Positions 56,193-64,000 of a DNA stretch of 64,000 nucleotides are shown here, in pieces (position 1 is the stretch's first letter; each line of letters starts with the position of its first letter). Where the stretch lies: NCBI GenBank assembly GCA_016711285.1, contig JADJTG010000002.1:186001-250000 (forward strand), in the 5' to 3' direction. A model generated the notes under the pieces. The model had not been told where the DNA came from. It worked only from the letters and a program-made list of their open reading frames with translations, and did no database searches. The DNA comes from Sphingobacteriales bacterium (GTDB lineage Bacteria; Bacteroidota; Bacteroidia; Chitinophagales; UBA2359). A program made the position numbers and the translations under genes.

Positions 56193-57461
56193 TCAGGCTT
56201 TCCCGCTCAATATTTTATTCCAGTACAACCACGGCAATATGTATTTCTTCAATACCCACATAGAGCGTCTGGGTTTGGCTTGGTCAAAAGGAAAAGTCAT
56301 TTTGGGTTTGTTGGAATAATCAAATTCTGCCAGCATCAATTTGCCGTATTGAGTAGGAATCGGGCAAGCCGATTGTCCGTCGTAGGAGGCGGTAGAAGTG
56401 CTTTTGTTGAGTTGCGCCAAAATATGCGACACCACCACCGGCACTTGTTTGCGTATGGCAGCACCGGTTTTGCTGCAAGGGGCACTGCTGGCATCGCCGA
56501 GCGAAAATACATTGGGGTAGCGCGTGTGCCGAAAAGTGTGCTTATCTACTTCTACATATCCATAAGGGCTGTTGGCATCGGCAAGCGGACTTTTTTTGAT
56601 AAAATCGGGAGCTGATTGCGGCGGAACAGCATGGCAAAAATCAAATTTGAGGTTAACCAAAGTTGTAGGCGAATCGGCGGCAGGCTCCATACCAAAACAA
56701 GCGGCAAACTGGGTTTGTGACTGTATTTCTTTGATACTGTCGGTTTTGGCTTCAAAAGTAATTTCGCGCTTGCCGCCGTCAATAGATTTTACTATGGCTC
56801 CGAAATGTGTTTTTATGTTGTGCCGTGCCAAAATTTCTTTCAAAGTGGCGGCATATTCAGGCACCCCGAAAATAACGCCCGCTCCCGACACATAATGTAC
56901 TTCGGTTTTTTCCATAACTCCGTTTTTTGCCCAATAATCGCAGGCTAAGTACATAATTTTGTGTGGTGCGCCGCCACATTTTATAGGTGTGGGCGGATTG
57001 GTAAATACAGCAACCCCGCCTTTGAAATTTTTAATCATTTCCCATGTATATGGCGCGTAGTCAAAAGAATAATTGCTGGATACATTATTTTTGCCCAAAT
57101 TCTCCTTCAAACCTGCTATTTTATCCCAATCCAACTGAATACCCGGACATACCACCAATATTTCATAGCTGATTTCTTTGCCCGACTTACAAACAACTTT
57201 GTTGTGTTCCGGCTCAAAAGCAACAACGGCATCTTTTATCCATGTAGCTTTTTTAGGAATAAAATCTTTCTCTAAACGCTCCGTTTTTTTGATGTCGTAC
57301 ACACCCGCTCCTACCAAAGTCCAAGCCGGTTGATAATAGTGCTTTTCGGAAGGCTCTATAATTGCTACCGACAGCGAAGCATCTTTGAGCAATAATTGTG
57401 CGGCAAGAGAAAGTCCGGCATTACCGCCACCGACTACCACAATTTTGAAATTTTCAGGCAT
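56193..57461 (-). CDS. sqr: Sulfide:quinone oxidoreductase (type II-like)
   Basis: 422 residues. Oxidises sulfide and passes electrons to quinone. FAD Rossmann motif VVVGGGNAGLSLAAQ at the N-terminus, the diagnostic YYQPAWTLVGAG near residue 42, and the conserved NPPTPIKCGGAPHKIMYLACDYW with a redox Cys near residue 163. CSKTGAA near 340 gives the second Cys. This layout matches mitochondrial-type SQR, so persulfide may be released to an acceptor; a dioxygenase partner is not present here. Confidence 0.9.
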   Translation of the reverse strand: MPENFKIVVVGGGNAGLSLAAQLLLKDASLSVAIIEPSEKHYYQPAWTLVGAGVYDIKKTERLEKDFIPKKATWIKDAVVAFEPEHNKVVCKSGKEISYEILVVCPGIQLDWDKIAGLKENLGKNNVSSNYSFDYAPYTWEMIKNFKGGVAVFTNPPTPIKCGGAPHKIMYLACDYWAKNGVMEKTEVHYVSGAGVIFGVPEYAATLKEILARHNIKTHFGAIVKSIDGGKREITFEAKTDSIKEIQSQTQFAACFGMEPAADSPTTLVNLKFDFCHAVPPQSAPDFIKKSPLADANSPYGYVEVDKHTFRHTRYPNVFSLGDASSAPCSKTGAAIRKQVPVVVSHILAQLNKSTSTASYDGQSACPIPTQYGKLMLAEFDYSNKPKMTFPFDQAKPRRSMWVLKKYILPWLYWNKILSGKA

Positions 57462-58049
57462 TATATTTTAAACGGGTATTTTATTAATTGCAAATGTTAT
57501 TATAATCTTTAGAATGATTTGTTACTTATGTTACATTCGTACAAAATCGAACATTGAAAAAGCCCAGAAGGACTGATATATTTGCAGAAAAATGAAACCC
57601 GCCGCCGCCAACCTCTTTTTTTTGAAACGATATGAACATTGAACCAAATCTTGTACCCAGAAGAAGTCCAGATTTTTGAAGGTCGTTTTTGCTGCTATAA
57701 AAATTTCGTGTCGATGGCGTTTGTTTGTTTTTTTTAAAATCTCTGAAAAACAAATATTTTCGGAATACAAATAAAATACACCTGAACGGACACAATTTTT
57801 ATTATTCCTTTTATGGCGATATTTTTGTATTATTTTTTCATTACAAATAATTAAAAATCAATATTTTATAACTAATAAATTGTGCGATTTTATCAATCAA
57901 AATGGAATAAAATAATGTTCACTTTGAATTTAAGTTCATAATTAATGCAAAACGATAATTACAGTTTTGCTTTTTGCCGAAATACGCTTAAAGATGTTTC
58001 ACTTTACGTTTTTATATCAATTTTTTCTCTAAAATATTCAATTTTTTAT
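57462..58049. other. Intergenic stretch without a recognisable gene
   Basis: About 590 bases of AT-rich sequence between divergent genes. Two short frames near 57526-57795 lack any family sequence. A frame also runs in from 57945 to the OHCU decarboxylase, but its first 35 codons have no relation to the family. Confidence 0.5.
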
Positions 58050-58901
58050 ATGAATTTGCAGCAATTCAACAATTTAGCACCTTCCGAAGCTGCCGACCTG
58101 CTGCGGCAATGTTGCGGCTCGGCTCACTGGGTACAACAACTTATGGCGCATTTCCCTTTCGCCGATGAAGCCCGACTGCTCCAGCACGCCACCGACATTT
58201 GGTACGGGCAATGCGCGGAACACGACTATACGGAAGCCTTTGGTCATCACCCGAAAATCGGCGACCTCAATAGTTTGAAACAAAAATTTGCGGGCAAAGA
58301 ACAAGCGGCGGTAGCTGCTGCCGATGTGAGTGTTTTGGAAAAGCTGGCAACTGCCAATCAATTGTACGAACAAAAATTTGGCTATATATTTATTGTATGT
58401 GCCACCGGCAAAAGTGCAGACGAAATGCTCCGTCTTTTGGAAGCCCGCCTCCACAACAGCCCCGACAACGAAATACACATTGCCGCCAACGAGCAGCACA
58501 AAATTACCGTCATACGCCTGAAAAAACTCTTGACCGCCGCCGACTGGAGTTTTTTGAAAGTGAGCCAACTTACCACCCACGTTTTAGATACCGCGATCGG
58601 AAAACCCGCCCCGCATCTGCACATACAACTGCAAGGCTGCCTGAGCAAGCGGCAGTGGCGCACTCTAGCACAAGGCTGCACCAATCACGATGGCAGAATA
58701 CCCGATTTGCTGCCGCCTTCTATGTTTTTGGCAGCAGGCGATTATAAGATGATTTTTGATACAGCTACTTATTTTGCTCAAAGTGGCACTCCCAATTTTT
58801 ATCCGCGCGTAGAAATTATATTTCATATCGCCGACCACGAGCATTATCATGTCCCTTTGCTGCTCAATCCTTTCGGATACAGCACCTATCGCGGCAGTTG
58901 A
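58050..58901 (+). CDS. Fused OHCU decarboxylase / 5-hydroxyisourate hydrolase
   Basis: 283 residues. Residues 1-160 are OHCU decarboxylase (catalytic GHHPKIGDLNSL with the invariant His-Pro, then NQLYEQKFGYIFIVCATGKSADEML). Residues 170-283 are transthyretin-like HIU hydrolase: LTTHVLDTAIGKPA at its start and the C-terminal signature STYRGS. Together they convert the product of urate oxidase to S-allantoin, as in plant allantoin synthase. ATG 58050 is preferred; the upstream extension to 57945 is not family sequence. Urate oxidase is not in this window. Confidence 0.92.
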   Translation: MNLQQFNNLAPSEAADLLRQCCGSAHWVQQLMAHFPFADEARLLQHATDIWYGQCAEHDYTEAFGHHPKIGDLNSLKQKFAGKEQAAVAAADVSVLEKLATANQLYEQKFGYIFIVCATGKSADEMLRLLEARLHNSPDNEIHIAANEQHKITVIRLKKLLTAADWSFLKVSQLTTHVLDTAIGKPAPHLHIQLQGCLSKRQWRTLAQGCTNHDGRIPDLLPPSMFLAAGDYKMIFDTATYFAQSGTPNFYPRVEIIFHIADHEHYHVPLLLNPFGYSTYRGS

Positions 58902-58934
58902 TACAAAAAAAAGAAGTGATATAAAGAAAAGGAG

Positions 58935-59006
58935 TAGCTCCGGAGGGAATCGAACCCCCACCAAGGGTACCGGAAACCCTCGTTCTATCCATTAAACTAC
59001 GGAGCC
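58935..59006 (-). tRNA. tRNA-Arg (CCG)
   Basis: 72-base cloverleaf: acceptor GGCTCCG with CGGAGCT (G1.U72), D arm GTTT/GAAC, anticodon stem AGGGT/ACCCT with loop TTCCGGT giving CCG, T arm around TTCGATT, discriminator A. No encoded CCA. Confidence 0.93.
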
Positions 59007-59040
59007 TTGCCCACCCACACCAAAGCGGTGTTTTTAAAAC

Positions 59041-59077
59041 AAATTCCCCGAATGCTGAAGCAATATCGGGGAATTTT
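59041..59077. terminator. Hairpin between the two tRNA genes
   Basis: AAATTCCCCGA at 59041-59051 and TCGGGGAATTT at 59066-59076. It lies between tRNA-Glu and tRNA-Arg, both on the minus strand; it may be a terminator or a processing element. Confidence 0.55.
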
Positions 59078-59090
59078 TGTGTATTGTTGG

Positions 59091-59162
59091 TAGCCCGTAG
59101 GGGAATCGAACCCCTGTTTCCTCCGTGAAAGGGAGATGTCCTAACCCCTAGACGAACGGGCC
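59091..59162 (-). tRNA. tRNA-Glu (TTC)
   Basis: 72-base cloverleaf: acceptor GGCCCGT with ACGGGCT (G1.U72), D arm GTCTAGGGGTTAGGAC, anticodon loop CTTTCAC giving TTC, T arm GGGG/CCCC around TTCGATT, discriminator A. No encoded CCA; needs the cca product. Confidence 0.95.
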
Positions 59163-59203
59163 ATTGTATGGTCGTGATGGGGTGCTTTTTCTGAAAAGCG
59201 TTG

Positions 59204-59233
59204 CAAAGATACGGAGGTTTTTGATTTGTGCAA
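59204..59233 (-). promoter_or_regulatory. Promoter of the tRNA-Glu/Arg genes
   Basis: On the minus strand TTG (59233-59231), 19 bases, then TATCTTTG (59211-59204), a near-ideal match, about 42 bases before tRNA-Glu. Confidence 0.7.
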
Positions 59234-59282
59234 ATTTTGGCAAATATTTTTTATAAAAAATTCAGATGTTGCGAAAAACAAA

Positions 59283-60188
59283 TTACAAATTGAATATTAA
59301 ACTGCCGGATACTCCGAAAATTTGCTTGCGTAAAATAGGAAAATCAGACGGAGGAGCTAGTTCATAAACAGGTTCTATTTGCTTAAGTGCTCTAAACATC
59401 GAAAGCTCAATACCCACGGCTCTTTTGTTTTTCAACATAAGCATAAATCCGTGCCCCAAAGAAATTTCAGGGTACTCCATCGTCATTTTAGTACTTCTAG
59501 ATGCAATATAGATATTATTGAAAACATCTTTCTTATAAGAAGAGAAAAAACCCTCCAACCGAGAATTGCTCAACTGTGCAAACAAATAGGTTAAAGTATT
59601 ATGTTTATAGGCATCGTACTGATATTTATATTTTACCCCATACGACAAATAATTAGTTACAATCTCTGAAGTAAGAATTCCATAATCTGCGCTTAAACCC
59701 AAATAATGCCTCCTGTTAAAATATTTACCAAACTCAAAATGTACCGACAAAGGAAGGTCAAACTCATAAGTTGCCTTTTTCCTACTAATATAAACAGCAT
59801 CCAACGGAATCTCTATTGTTTCAAAAAAATGTTGATACGGTCGCAGCCCGCAAGAAAACTCAAACTGATTTATTTTGCGTTGTTTTATGGAAAGTGTATC
59901 CTTTTTTTTCTTTTTCTCACTGATATAAAAACGCTCTTTCTCTTTAAAATATTTGTAGTCCTTGCGTGAGAAAGAATATGTATTCCCATTGGTATCTTTA
60001 AAAGTAATATCTCCGTCTGTTTCCTGAAAAATCAAAATTTCTCCTTTCAGAAAACCGCCGCTACTCAAAAAAATCACGTCATAATAATAAATACCTTTTT
60101 CTTCTTCCTGTGCTTGCAGGTGAATGTTATACACAACAAAAAAGGCAAATAACAAAAAAATGCGTAAAAAAGAAAAATGTAAGTTCAT
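59283..60188 (-). CDS. Outer-membrane beta-barrel-like protein
   Basis: 301 residues from ATG 60186-60188. Signal peptide FSFLRIFLLFAFFVVYNIHLQAQ. An N-terminal region (GGFLKGEILIFQETDGDITF, then a Lys-rich KEKERFYISEKKKKKD) is followed by paired amphipathic strands (YLGLSADYGILTSEIV, YLSYGVKYKYQYD) and a C-terminal strand ending in an aromatic-hydrophobic IFNL. A TATCTTTG minus-7 box lies at 60231-60238 on the minus strand. No family recognised. Confidence 0.65.
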   Translation of the reverse strand: MNLHFSFLRIFLLFAFFVVYNIHLQAQEEEKGIYYYDVIFLSSGGFLKGEILIFQETDGDITFKDTNGNTYSFSRKDYKYFKEKERFYISEKKKKKDTLSIKQRKINQFEFSCGLRPYQHFFETIEIPLDAVYISRKKATYEFDLPLSVHFEFGKYFNRRHYLGLSADYGILTSEIVTNYLSYGVKYKYQYDAYKHNTLTYLFAQLSNSRLEGFFSSYKKDVFNNIYIASRSTKMTMEYPEISLGHGFMLMLKNKRAVGIELSMFRALKQIEPVYELAPPSDFPILRKQIFGVSGSLIFNL

Positions 60189-60230
60189 AAAAGATAATAA
60201 AGAGTAGTAGTATAATTTTTTTAATAGATG

Positions 60231-60238
60231 CAAAGATA
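60231..60238 (-). promoter_or_regulatory. TATCTTTG minus-7 box
   Basis: Perfect TAnnTTTG on the minus strand, 42 bases before the barrel gene ATG; minus-33 element not evident. Confidence 0.45.
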
Positions 60239-60418
60239 ATAAAAATATGTTTAAAGTTTATTTAGCGTTAAATACTGTTTATCCAATGAGTTTTTCAACA
60301 AAAAGCGTTAATAGTTGTTAATTATTACTCAAATTCTCAATATTGTGGTGTAATTTTGTGTTGTAATTAAAAAGATTAAATTATTATTTTTAAATAACTT
60401 CTAAATTTTATTCAGTAA

Positions 60419-60993
60419 ATGAAAAAATTATTTTTCTTGATGCTTGCTACTGTTATGTTCAGTGTAGCGGCGATGGCTCAAAGCGGAAAGGCTTGTTGTT
60501 CTAAAAAAGGCGATGCAAGTTCTTGCTCTAAAAAAGACTTGGCGCGGCAGCGGCTTGTTGCTCTAAAAAAGGAGCTGATGCTTCTTCTTGCTCCAAAAAT
60601 TCTGCAATGATGGGTAAAAACGTACTCAATGCAGACAGTGGCAGCAAGCAATATTGTAGCAGCACAGCAGCAGAAAATCTCCAAAAGAAAGGTTTTGTAA
60701 CTGCTGTAGATGATGAAGGAATGATTACAGCAAAAAAAGTAGATGCCGGCACAGGTGATATTACTACTGTATCGGCTTGCCCACACAGCGGCAAAGTAAT
60801 AACTACCCAAACTTGCGGCAAAACCGGCAAAGTAATGAGTACCGAAACTACCGAATTTTCGGCTTTGCAAAATGGTGAAGAAGTAGTAAAAGAGGCTAAA
60901 AGCCAAGATGCTTCTGTATTGCCTGCGGGTCCGGCGTGCAATGGCGGCGCAAAAAAAGGCTGCTGCAAAAAAGACGGAGCTAAAAAAGATTAA
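60419..60993 (+). pseudogene. Cys-rich secreted protein with CCSKKG repeats, one-base shift
   Basis: Signal peptide FFLMLATVMFSVAAMAQ, then a Cys/Lys repeat (ACCSKKGDASSCSKK). The first frame stops at 60610 after a non-family tail. The other frame gives a second copy (ACCSKKGADASSCSKNS) and continues through TTVSACPHSGKVITTQTCGKTGKV to 60993 with a final GCCKKDGAKKD. One extra A in the six-A run at 60530-60535 joins both as about 191 residues. The Cys pairs suggest metal binding or disulfides; no family recognised. Confidence 0.75.
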
Positions 60994-61028
60994 TATAGCG
61001 TGTTGTCCGCTATAAATAGTTAATTATA

Positions 61029-61060
61029 AAAGCCCTGCCAATCGGCAGGGCTTTTTTTTG
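61029..61060 (+). terminator. Strong rho-independent terminator
   Basis: AAAAGCCCTGCC at 61029-61040 and GGCAGGGCTTTT at 61045-61056, loop AATC, followed by T-run. Confidence 0.92.
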
Positions 61061-61263
61061 TGCAAACAATAGACCTTTCTATTTTGACAGTTTAAGTAAA
61101 ATAAAACATTGATTTTCAACAATTTATTTCTTTTTTAATCATTGAAATAAAAATCACCCACACTTATTTTTCCATAAAAGCCATAATTGTTGCATCTTTG
61201 CAGCCTGAAAATCACAGTTTTTGTCGTTTTTATTTTATTTTTTAGCAATTATTGCATTTTATT

Positions 61264-62550
61264 ATGCCGCAAACAACCCTCACCGACAGCCAAAATACTT
61301 ATATGAATATGGAACTGCTGCGCTTTACTTCTGCCGGCAGTGTGGACGATGGCAAAAGCACCCTTATCGGGCGTTTGCTTTACGATACCAAATCCATTTT
61401 TGAAGACCAATACGATGCCATTAAAAGTGCCAGCGAACGCCGCGGCGAAGAATATGTAAATTTGGCATTGCTCACCGATGGACTGAAAGCCGAGCGCGAG
61501 CAAGGCATCACTATTGATGTGGCTTACCGCTATTTTGCCACGCCACGCCGCAAATTCATTATCGCCGACACACCCGGACATATTCAATATACCCGCAATA
61601 TGGTGACGGGTGCATCTACTGCCAACTTAGCGATTATTTTGGTAGATGCCCGCAAAGGCATTATTGAACAAACCAAACGCCACGCTTTTATTGCTTCGTT
61701 GTTGGGCATTCCGCATGTGGCATTGTGCATCAATAAAATGGATTTGGTGGATTACAGTCAGGAAGTGTATGACAGCATCAGAACCGATTTTGAAGATTTT
61801 TCGTCAAAATTGCGCATTGTGGATATTCACTACCTGCCTATTAGTGCCTTGTTGGGCGATAATGTAGTAAATCGTTCGGAACGCATGAACTGGTATCAAG
61901 GTCCTACGCTCTTATATTTGCTCGAAACTATTCATATTTCGGGCGACCTCAACCGCATTGATGCGCGTTTTCCGGTACAATATGTGCTGCGCCCGCAACG
62001 CACCGAATTTCACGATTATCGCGGCTACGCCGGACGCATGGAAGGCGGCACGCTGCGCGTAGGCGACGAAGTAATGACTTTGCCTTCGGGCTTTACGAGC
62101 CGCATCAAAAGCATCGACACCCTCGACGGCAGCCTGCAAGAAGCCTTTGCACCTATGTCGGTGAGCATTACGCTGGAAAATGAAATAGACATCAGTCGCG
62201 GCGATATGATTGTGCGTGCCAGCAATGTGCCGCATCAAGGGCAAGACATAGAAGCCATGATATGCTGGATGAGCGATAAGCCTCTGCAAATCAACGGAAA
62301 ATACATATTAAGACATACCAGCAAAGAAACGCGCTGTGTGATAAAAGATATTAAATACAAAATGGACATCAACCATTTGAGCCGCATAGAAGATGATAAA
62401 ATCATCGGCTTAAACGACATCGGACGCATTTCGCTGCGTACCATGAATCCTTTGTTTTACGACTCCTACAACCGCAATCGCTACACTGGCAGTTTTATTA
62501 TCATAGACGAAGGCACTTTTGAAACCGTAGGTGCGGGCTTAATCAAATAA
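61264..62550 (+). CDS. cysN: Sulfate adenylyltransferase subunit 1 (GTPase)
   Basis: 428 residues from ATG 61264. CysN couples GTP hydrolysis to APS formation by CysD. G1 SAGSVDDGKSTLIGRLL, switch region EREQGITIDVAYRYF, G3 DTPGHIQY and G4 NKMD are all present, followed by EF-Tu-like beta-barrels. There is no fused APS kinase (CysC) domain. CysD, usually just upstream, is absent; the gene is preceded by a terminator and followed by another, so it stands alone. Confidence 0.93.
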   Translation: MPQTTLTDSQNTYMNMELLRFTSAGSVDDGKSTLIGRLLYDTKSIFEDQYDAIKSASERRGEEYVNLALLTDGLKAEREQGITIDVAYRYFATPRRKFIIADTPGHIQYTRNMVTGASTANLAIILVDARKGIIEQTKRHAFIASLLGIPHVALCINKMDLVDYSQEVYDSIRTDFEDFSSKLRIVDIHYLPISALLGDNVVNRSERMNWYQGPTLLYLLETIHISGDLNRIDARFPVQYVLRPQRTEFHDYRGYAGRMEGGTLRVGDEVMTLPSGFTSRIKSIDTLDGSLQEAFAPMSVSITLENEIDISRGDMIVRASNVPHQGQDIEAMICWMSDKPLQINGKYILRHTSKETRCVIKDIKYKMDINHLSRIEDDKIIGLNDIGRISLRTMNPLFYDSYNRNRYTGSFIIIDEGTFETVGAGLIK

Positions 62551-62595
62551 AGCGTTTTTATTTTTTTAGATAGATTTTTATAAAATTTTCACGCA

Positions 62596-62638
62596 CCACA
62601 TCAGGTTTTTTTGAAAAAACCTGATGTGGTTTTGTTTT
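62596..62638 (+). terminator. Terminator of cysN
   Basis: CCACATCAGGTTTTTT at 62596-62611 pairs perfectly with AAAAAACCTGATGTGG at 62614-62629, followed by a T-rich run. Confidence 0.92.
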
Positions 62639-62711
62639 TTTTAAATGGTCGTTTTTTTGCCTAAGCTCTATAAATTTAAACAAGGGCAGTGTATAAAAAA
62701 ATATTTTTTCT

Positions 62712-62750
62712 AAAAAAAAAGAAAAAGTGCTGCCCGAAAGCAGCACTTTT
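62712..62750 (-). terminator. Terminator of the NuoL-like gene
   Basis: AAAAGTGCTG at 62723-62732 and CAGCACTTTT at 62741-62750; on the minus strand the stem is followed by a long T-rich run. Confidence 0.85.
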
Positions 62751-62802
62751 CACTTAAAAACAACTTACAATAAAAACAACGCACAATAACATAAAAAATC
62801 TT

Positions 62803-64000
62803 CTAAGAACTTCTGAAAGCAACTTCGTGATAGGTTTTGACGTGTTGCCCTAAAAATACTCGCGCATAAATACGCAATACCGCTATCTTAAGTATTACGA
62901 AGGTGAGACAGTTAAGTACCAACAACAACCGATGGCTGAACTCTATCTCAGAAAACAAAATGTCGAAACCCAGAAAAGTGGGTGAAATAGGAAAACCGAC
63001 AATGGTAAGCGCACTCACCAAAAACAACAAAGCATAATTCGGATGCTCATAAATATGTCCGTTAAATTCGTTGAGGCGTATGGTATTTTCTTTGGTTTTT
63101 ACCCAGTTCAACGCCAAAAGCCCACCCGCAAAAGCACCGACCGTTCCGCTTAAATAAAAAACGATATCTGTGAAATGAAAACGGTGCTGCTGCACAATAG
63201 ACAGCATAAAAAACACCTGATTCATCGCCACATATATCCAGGCGCGAATAGCCGAAAAACGCTCAGTAGCGGCTATCAGCACCAAAATCAAGGAGATAGC
63301 TCCATAAATTGCCGCAATAAAGGTGTATTGATACGCTGCATCGGTAGGATATAGCAGATAAAACACCACACCCAACACCATTAATACAATAAAAATAATT
63401 TCGGCAAAGGTGCTACGCAAAGGATGTAGCGATCTTCCCGCTTTTTTAAACGGCAACCACATATATTGATACCACAAAGTATCTAAATTGTATTCTTTTA
63501 CCGATAACATATACAAAGAGTAGTACAGTTTTTTGGGTAAAAAAGAAAAAAGCTGCGCTTTATTGGGATTATAGCTGTAAAATTGTTCGTGTATCAAATA
63601 GCTCATCACAGAAGGAGATACTAACAACTGATAGGTGCGCAAAAAAGCATTTGCCGCAAAATGCAACAATGCCAAATAATGCCAACCCAAAGCAATTTCT
63701 ACAAATATCAGCCCGATTTGTGCCAATGAGGAGTAGGCTATTTGTGTTTTGGCGGTAGCCTGCACCTGACTTATCATAGAGCCTACTATCGCCGTGCTCA
63801 ATCCGATGATAATCACCAATACTTTTACTAACATCACAGGTTCCCACACCGGATAAACGCGCAACAGCAAATATACGCCGATATGCACCGACAAAGAACC
63901 GTAGAAAAGTGCACTGGACACCGTGGGACCCTCCATAGCACGAGGCAGCCACGCCGAAAAAGGCAATTGCGCCGACTTCACGGAGGCAGCCACCAAAAAC
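62803..64000 (-). CDS. NuoL-like proton-conducting membrane subunit, partial
   Basis: About 398 residues, open at the right edge, so the N-terminal 200 or more residues are missing. Ten or so helices; SVKSAQLPFSAWLPRAMEGPTVSSALFYGS is the complex I/Mrp antiporter core, with EGPTVSSALFYG instead of the PTPVSALIHAAT seen in true NuoL. That variant fits NuoL-like subunits outside complex I, such as the DabB partner of DUF2309 (DabA) in inorganic-carbon uptake, but without the neighbour this is only a suggestion. Confidence 0.8.
   Translation of the reverse strand, partial: FLVAASVKSAQLPFSAWLPRAMEGPTVSSALFYGSLSVHIGVYLLLRVYPVWEPVMLVKVLVIIIGLSTAIVGSMISQVQATAKTQIAYSSLAQIGLIFVEIALGWHYLALLHFAANAFLRTYQLLVSPSVMSYLIHEQFYSYNPNKAQLFSFLPKKLYYSLYMLSVKEYNLDTLWYQYMWLPFKKAGRSLHPLRSTFAEIIFIVLMVLGVVFYLLYPTDAAYQYTFIAAIYGAISLILVLIAATERFSAIRAWIYVAMNQVFFMLSIVQQHRFHFTDIVFYLSGTVGAFAGGLLALNWVKTKENTIRLNEFNGHIYEHPNYALLFLVSALTIVGFPISPTFLGFDILFSEIEFSHRLLLVLNCLTFVILKIAVLRIYARVFLGQHVKTYHEVAFRSS

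Noticed and set aside
57526..57795. Short frames upstream of the OHCU decarboxylase gene
   Set aside because: No family sequence, AT-rich and without a good start site.
58935..59162. G1.U72 pairs in both tRNAs as an unusual feature
   Set aside because: Occurs in both tRNAs and is probably normal for the lineage; cloverleafs are otherwise sound.

Overview
The window is a chromosomal stretch of a Bacteroidota bacterium, probably a free-living, environmental Chitinophagia or Saprospiria-like lineage (the class is inference). The phylum call rests on type IX secretion (T9SS) C-terminal domains, a SusC/SusD pair, promoters of the TTG-N19..21-TAnnTTTG kind, a clade II type nos cluster and a 30-residue COX24-like basic protein. 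No integrase, transposase, phage gene or CRISPR array was seen.

Layout. 1-4.6 kb holds the right part of a nitrous-oxide reductase maturation cluster (membrane protein, nosL, nosD, nosF, nosY), a small cupin and a group III truncated haemoglobin; a Crp/Fnr regulator follows at 6.6-7.2 kb after a fasciclin lipoprotein and a bestrophin. 7.3-8.24 kb is a large non-coding tandem array built on a strict 21-bp register. 8.4-31.8 kb is mostly housekeeping (hldD, pyrG, fabI, cca, cysQ, DUF177-rpmF-fabH, ilvA, HU), with two MORN-type lipoproteins and a polysaccharide group (UDP-glucuronate epimerase, two glycosyltransferases, a sulfotransferase). 32-45.6 kb has an acyltransferase, a VWA protein, a glutamine amidotransferase, an 1800-codon T9SS adhesin with 13 near-identical 153-bp repeats, a Fur regulator, an ECF sigma factor with three small membrane or secreted proteins, a second acyltransferase and an OmpA lipoprotein. 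45.7-55.3 kb is a secreted or outer-membrane block: SusD, SusC, a second array (42 bp = 2 x 21 bp), a CotH protein and a putative zinc metalloprotease. 55.4-64 kb has a CYTH protein, sulfide:quinone oxidoreductase, a fused OHCU decarboxylase/HIU hydrolase, two tRNA genes, a Cys-rich secreted protein, cysN and a NuoL-like subunit running off the right edge.

How genes connect. The nos genes, truncated haemoglobin and Crp/Fnr regulator fit a nitrogen-oxide respiration and NO-defence theme. cysN, cysQ and the sulfotransferase are successive steps in making, using and clearing PAPS, which suggests a sulfated surface glycan (inference).

Quality caution. At least five genes (nosL, nosF, bestrophin, acyltransferase, Cys-rich protein) are broken by one-base shifts that are each repaired by changing a homopolymer by one base. 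fabH and susC each carry a single in-frame stop in an otherwise intact gene. The homopolymer pattern looks more like uncorrected read error than decay, but the sequence alone cannot settle it.
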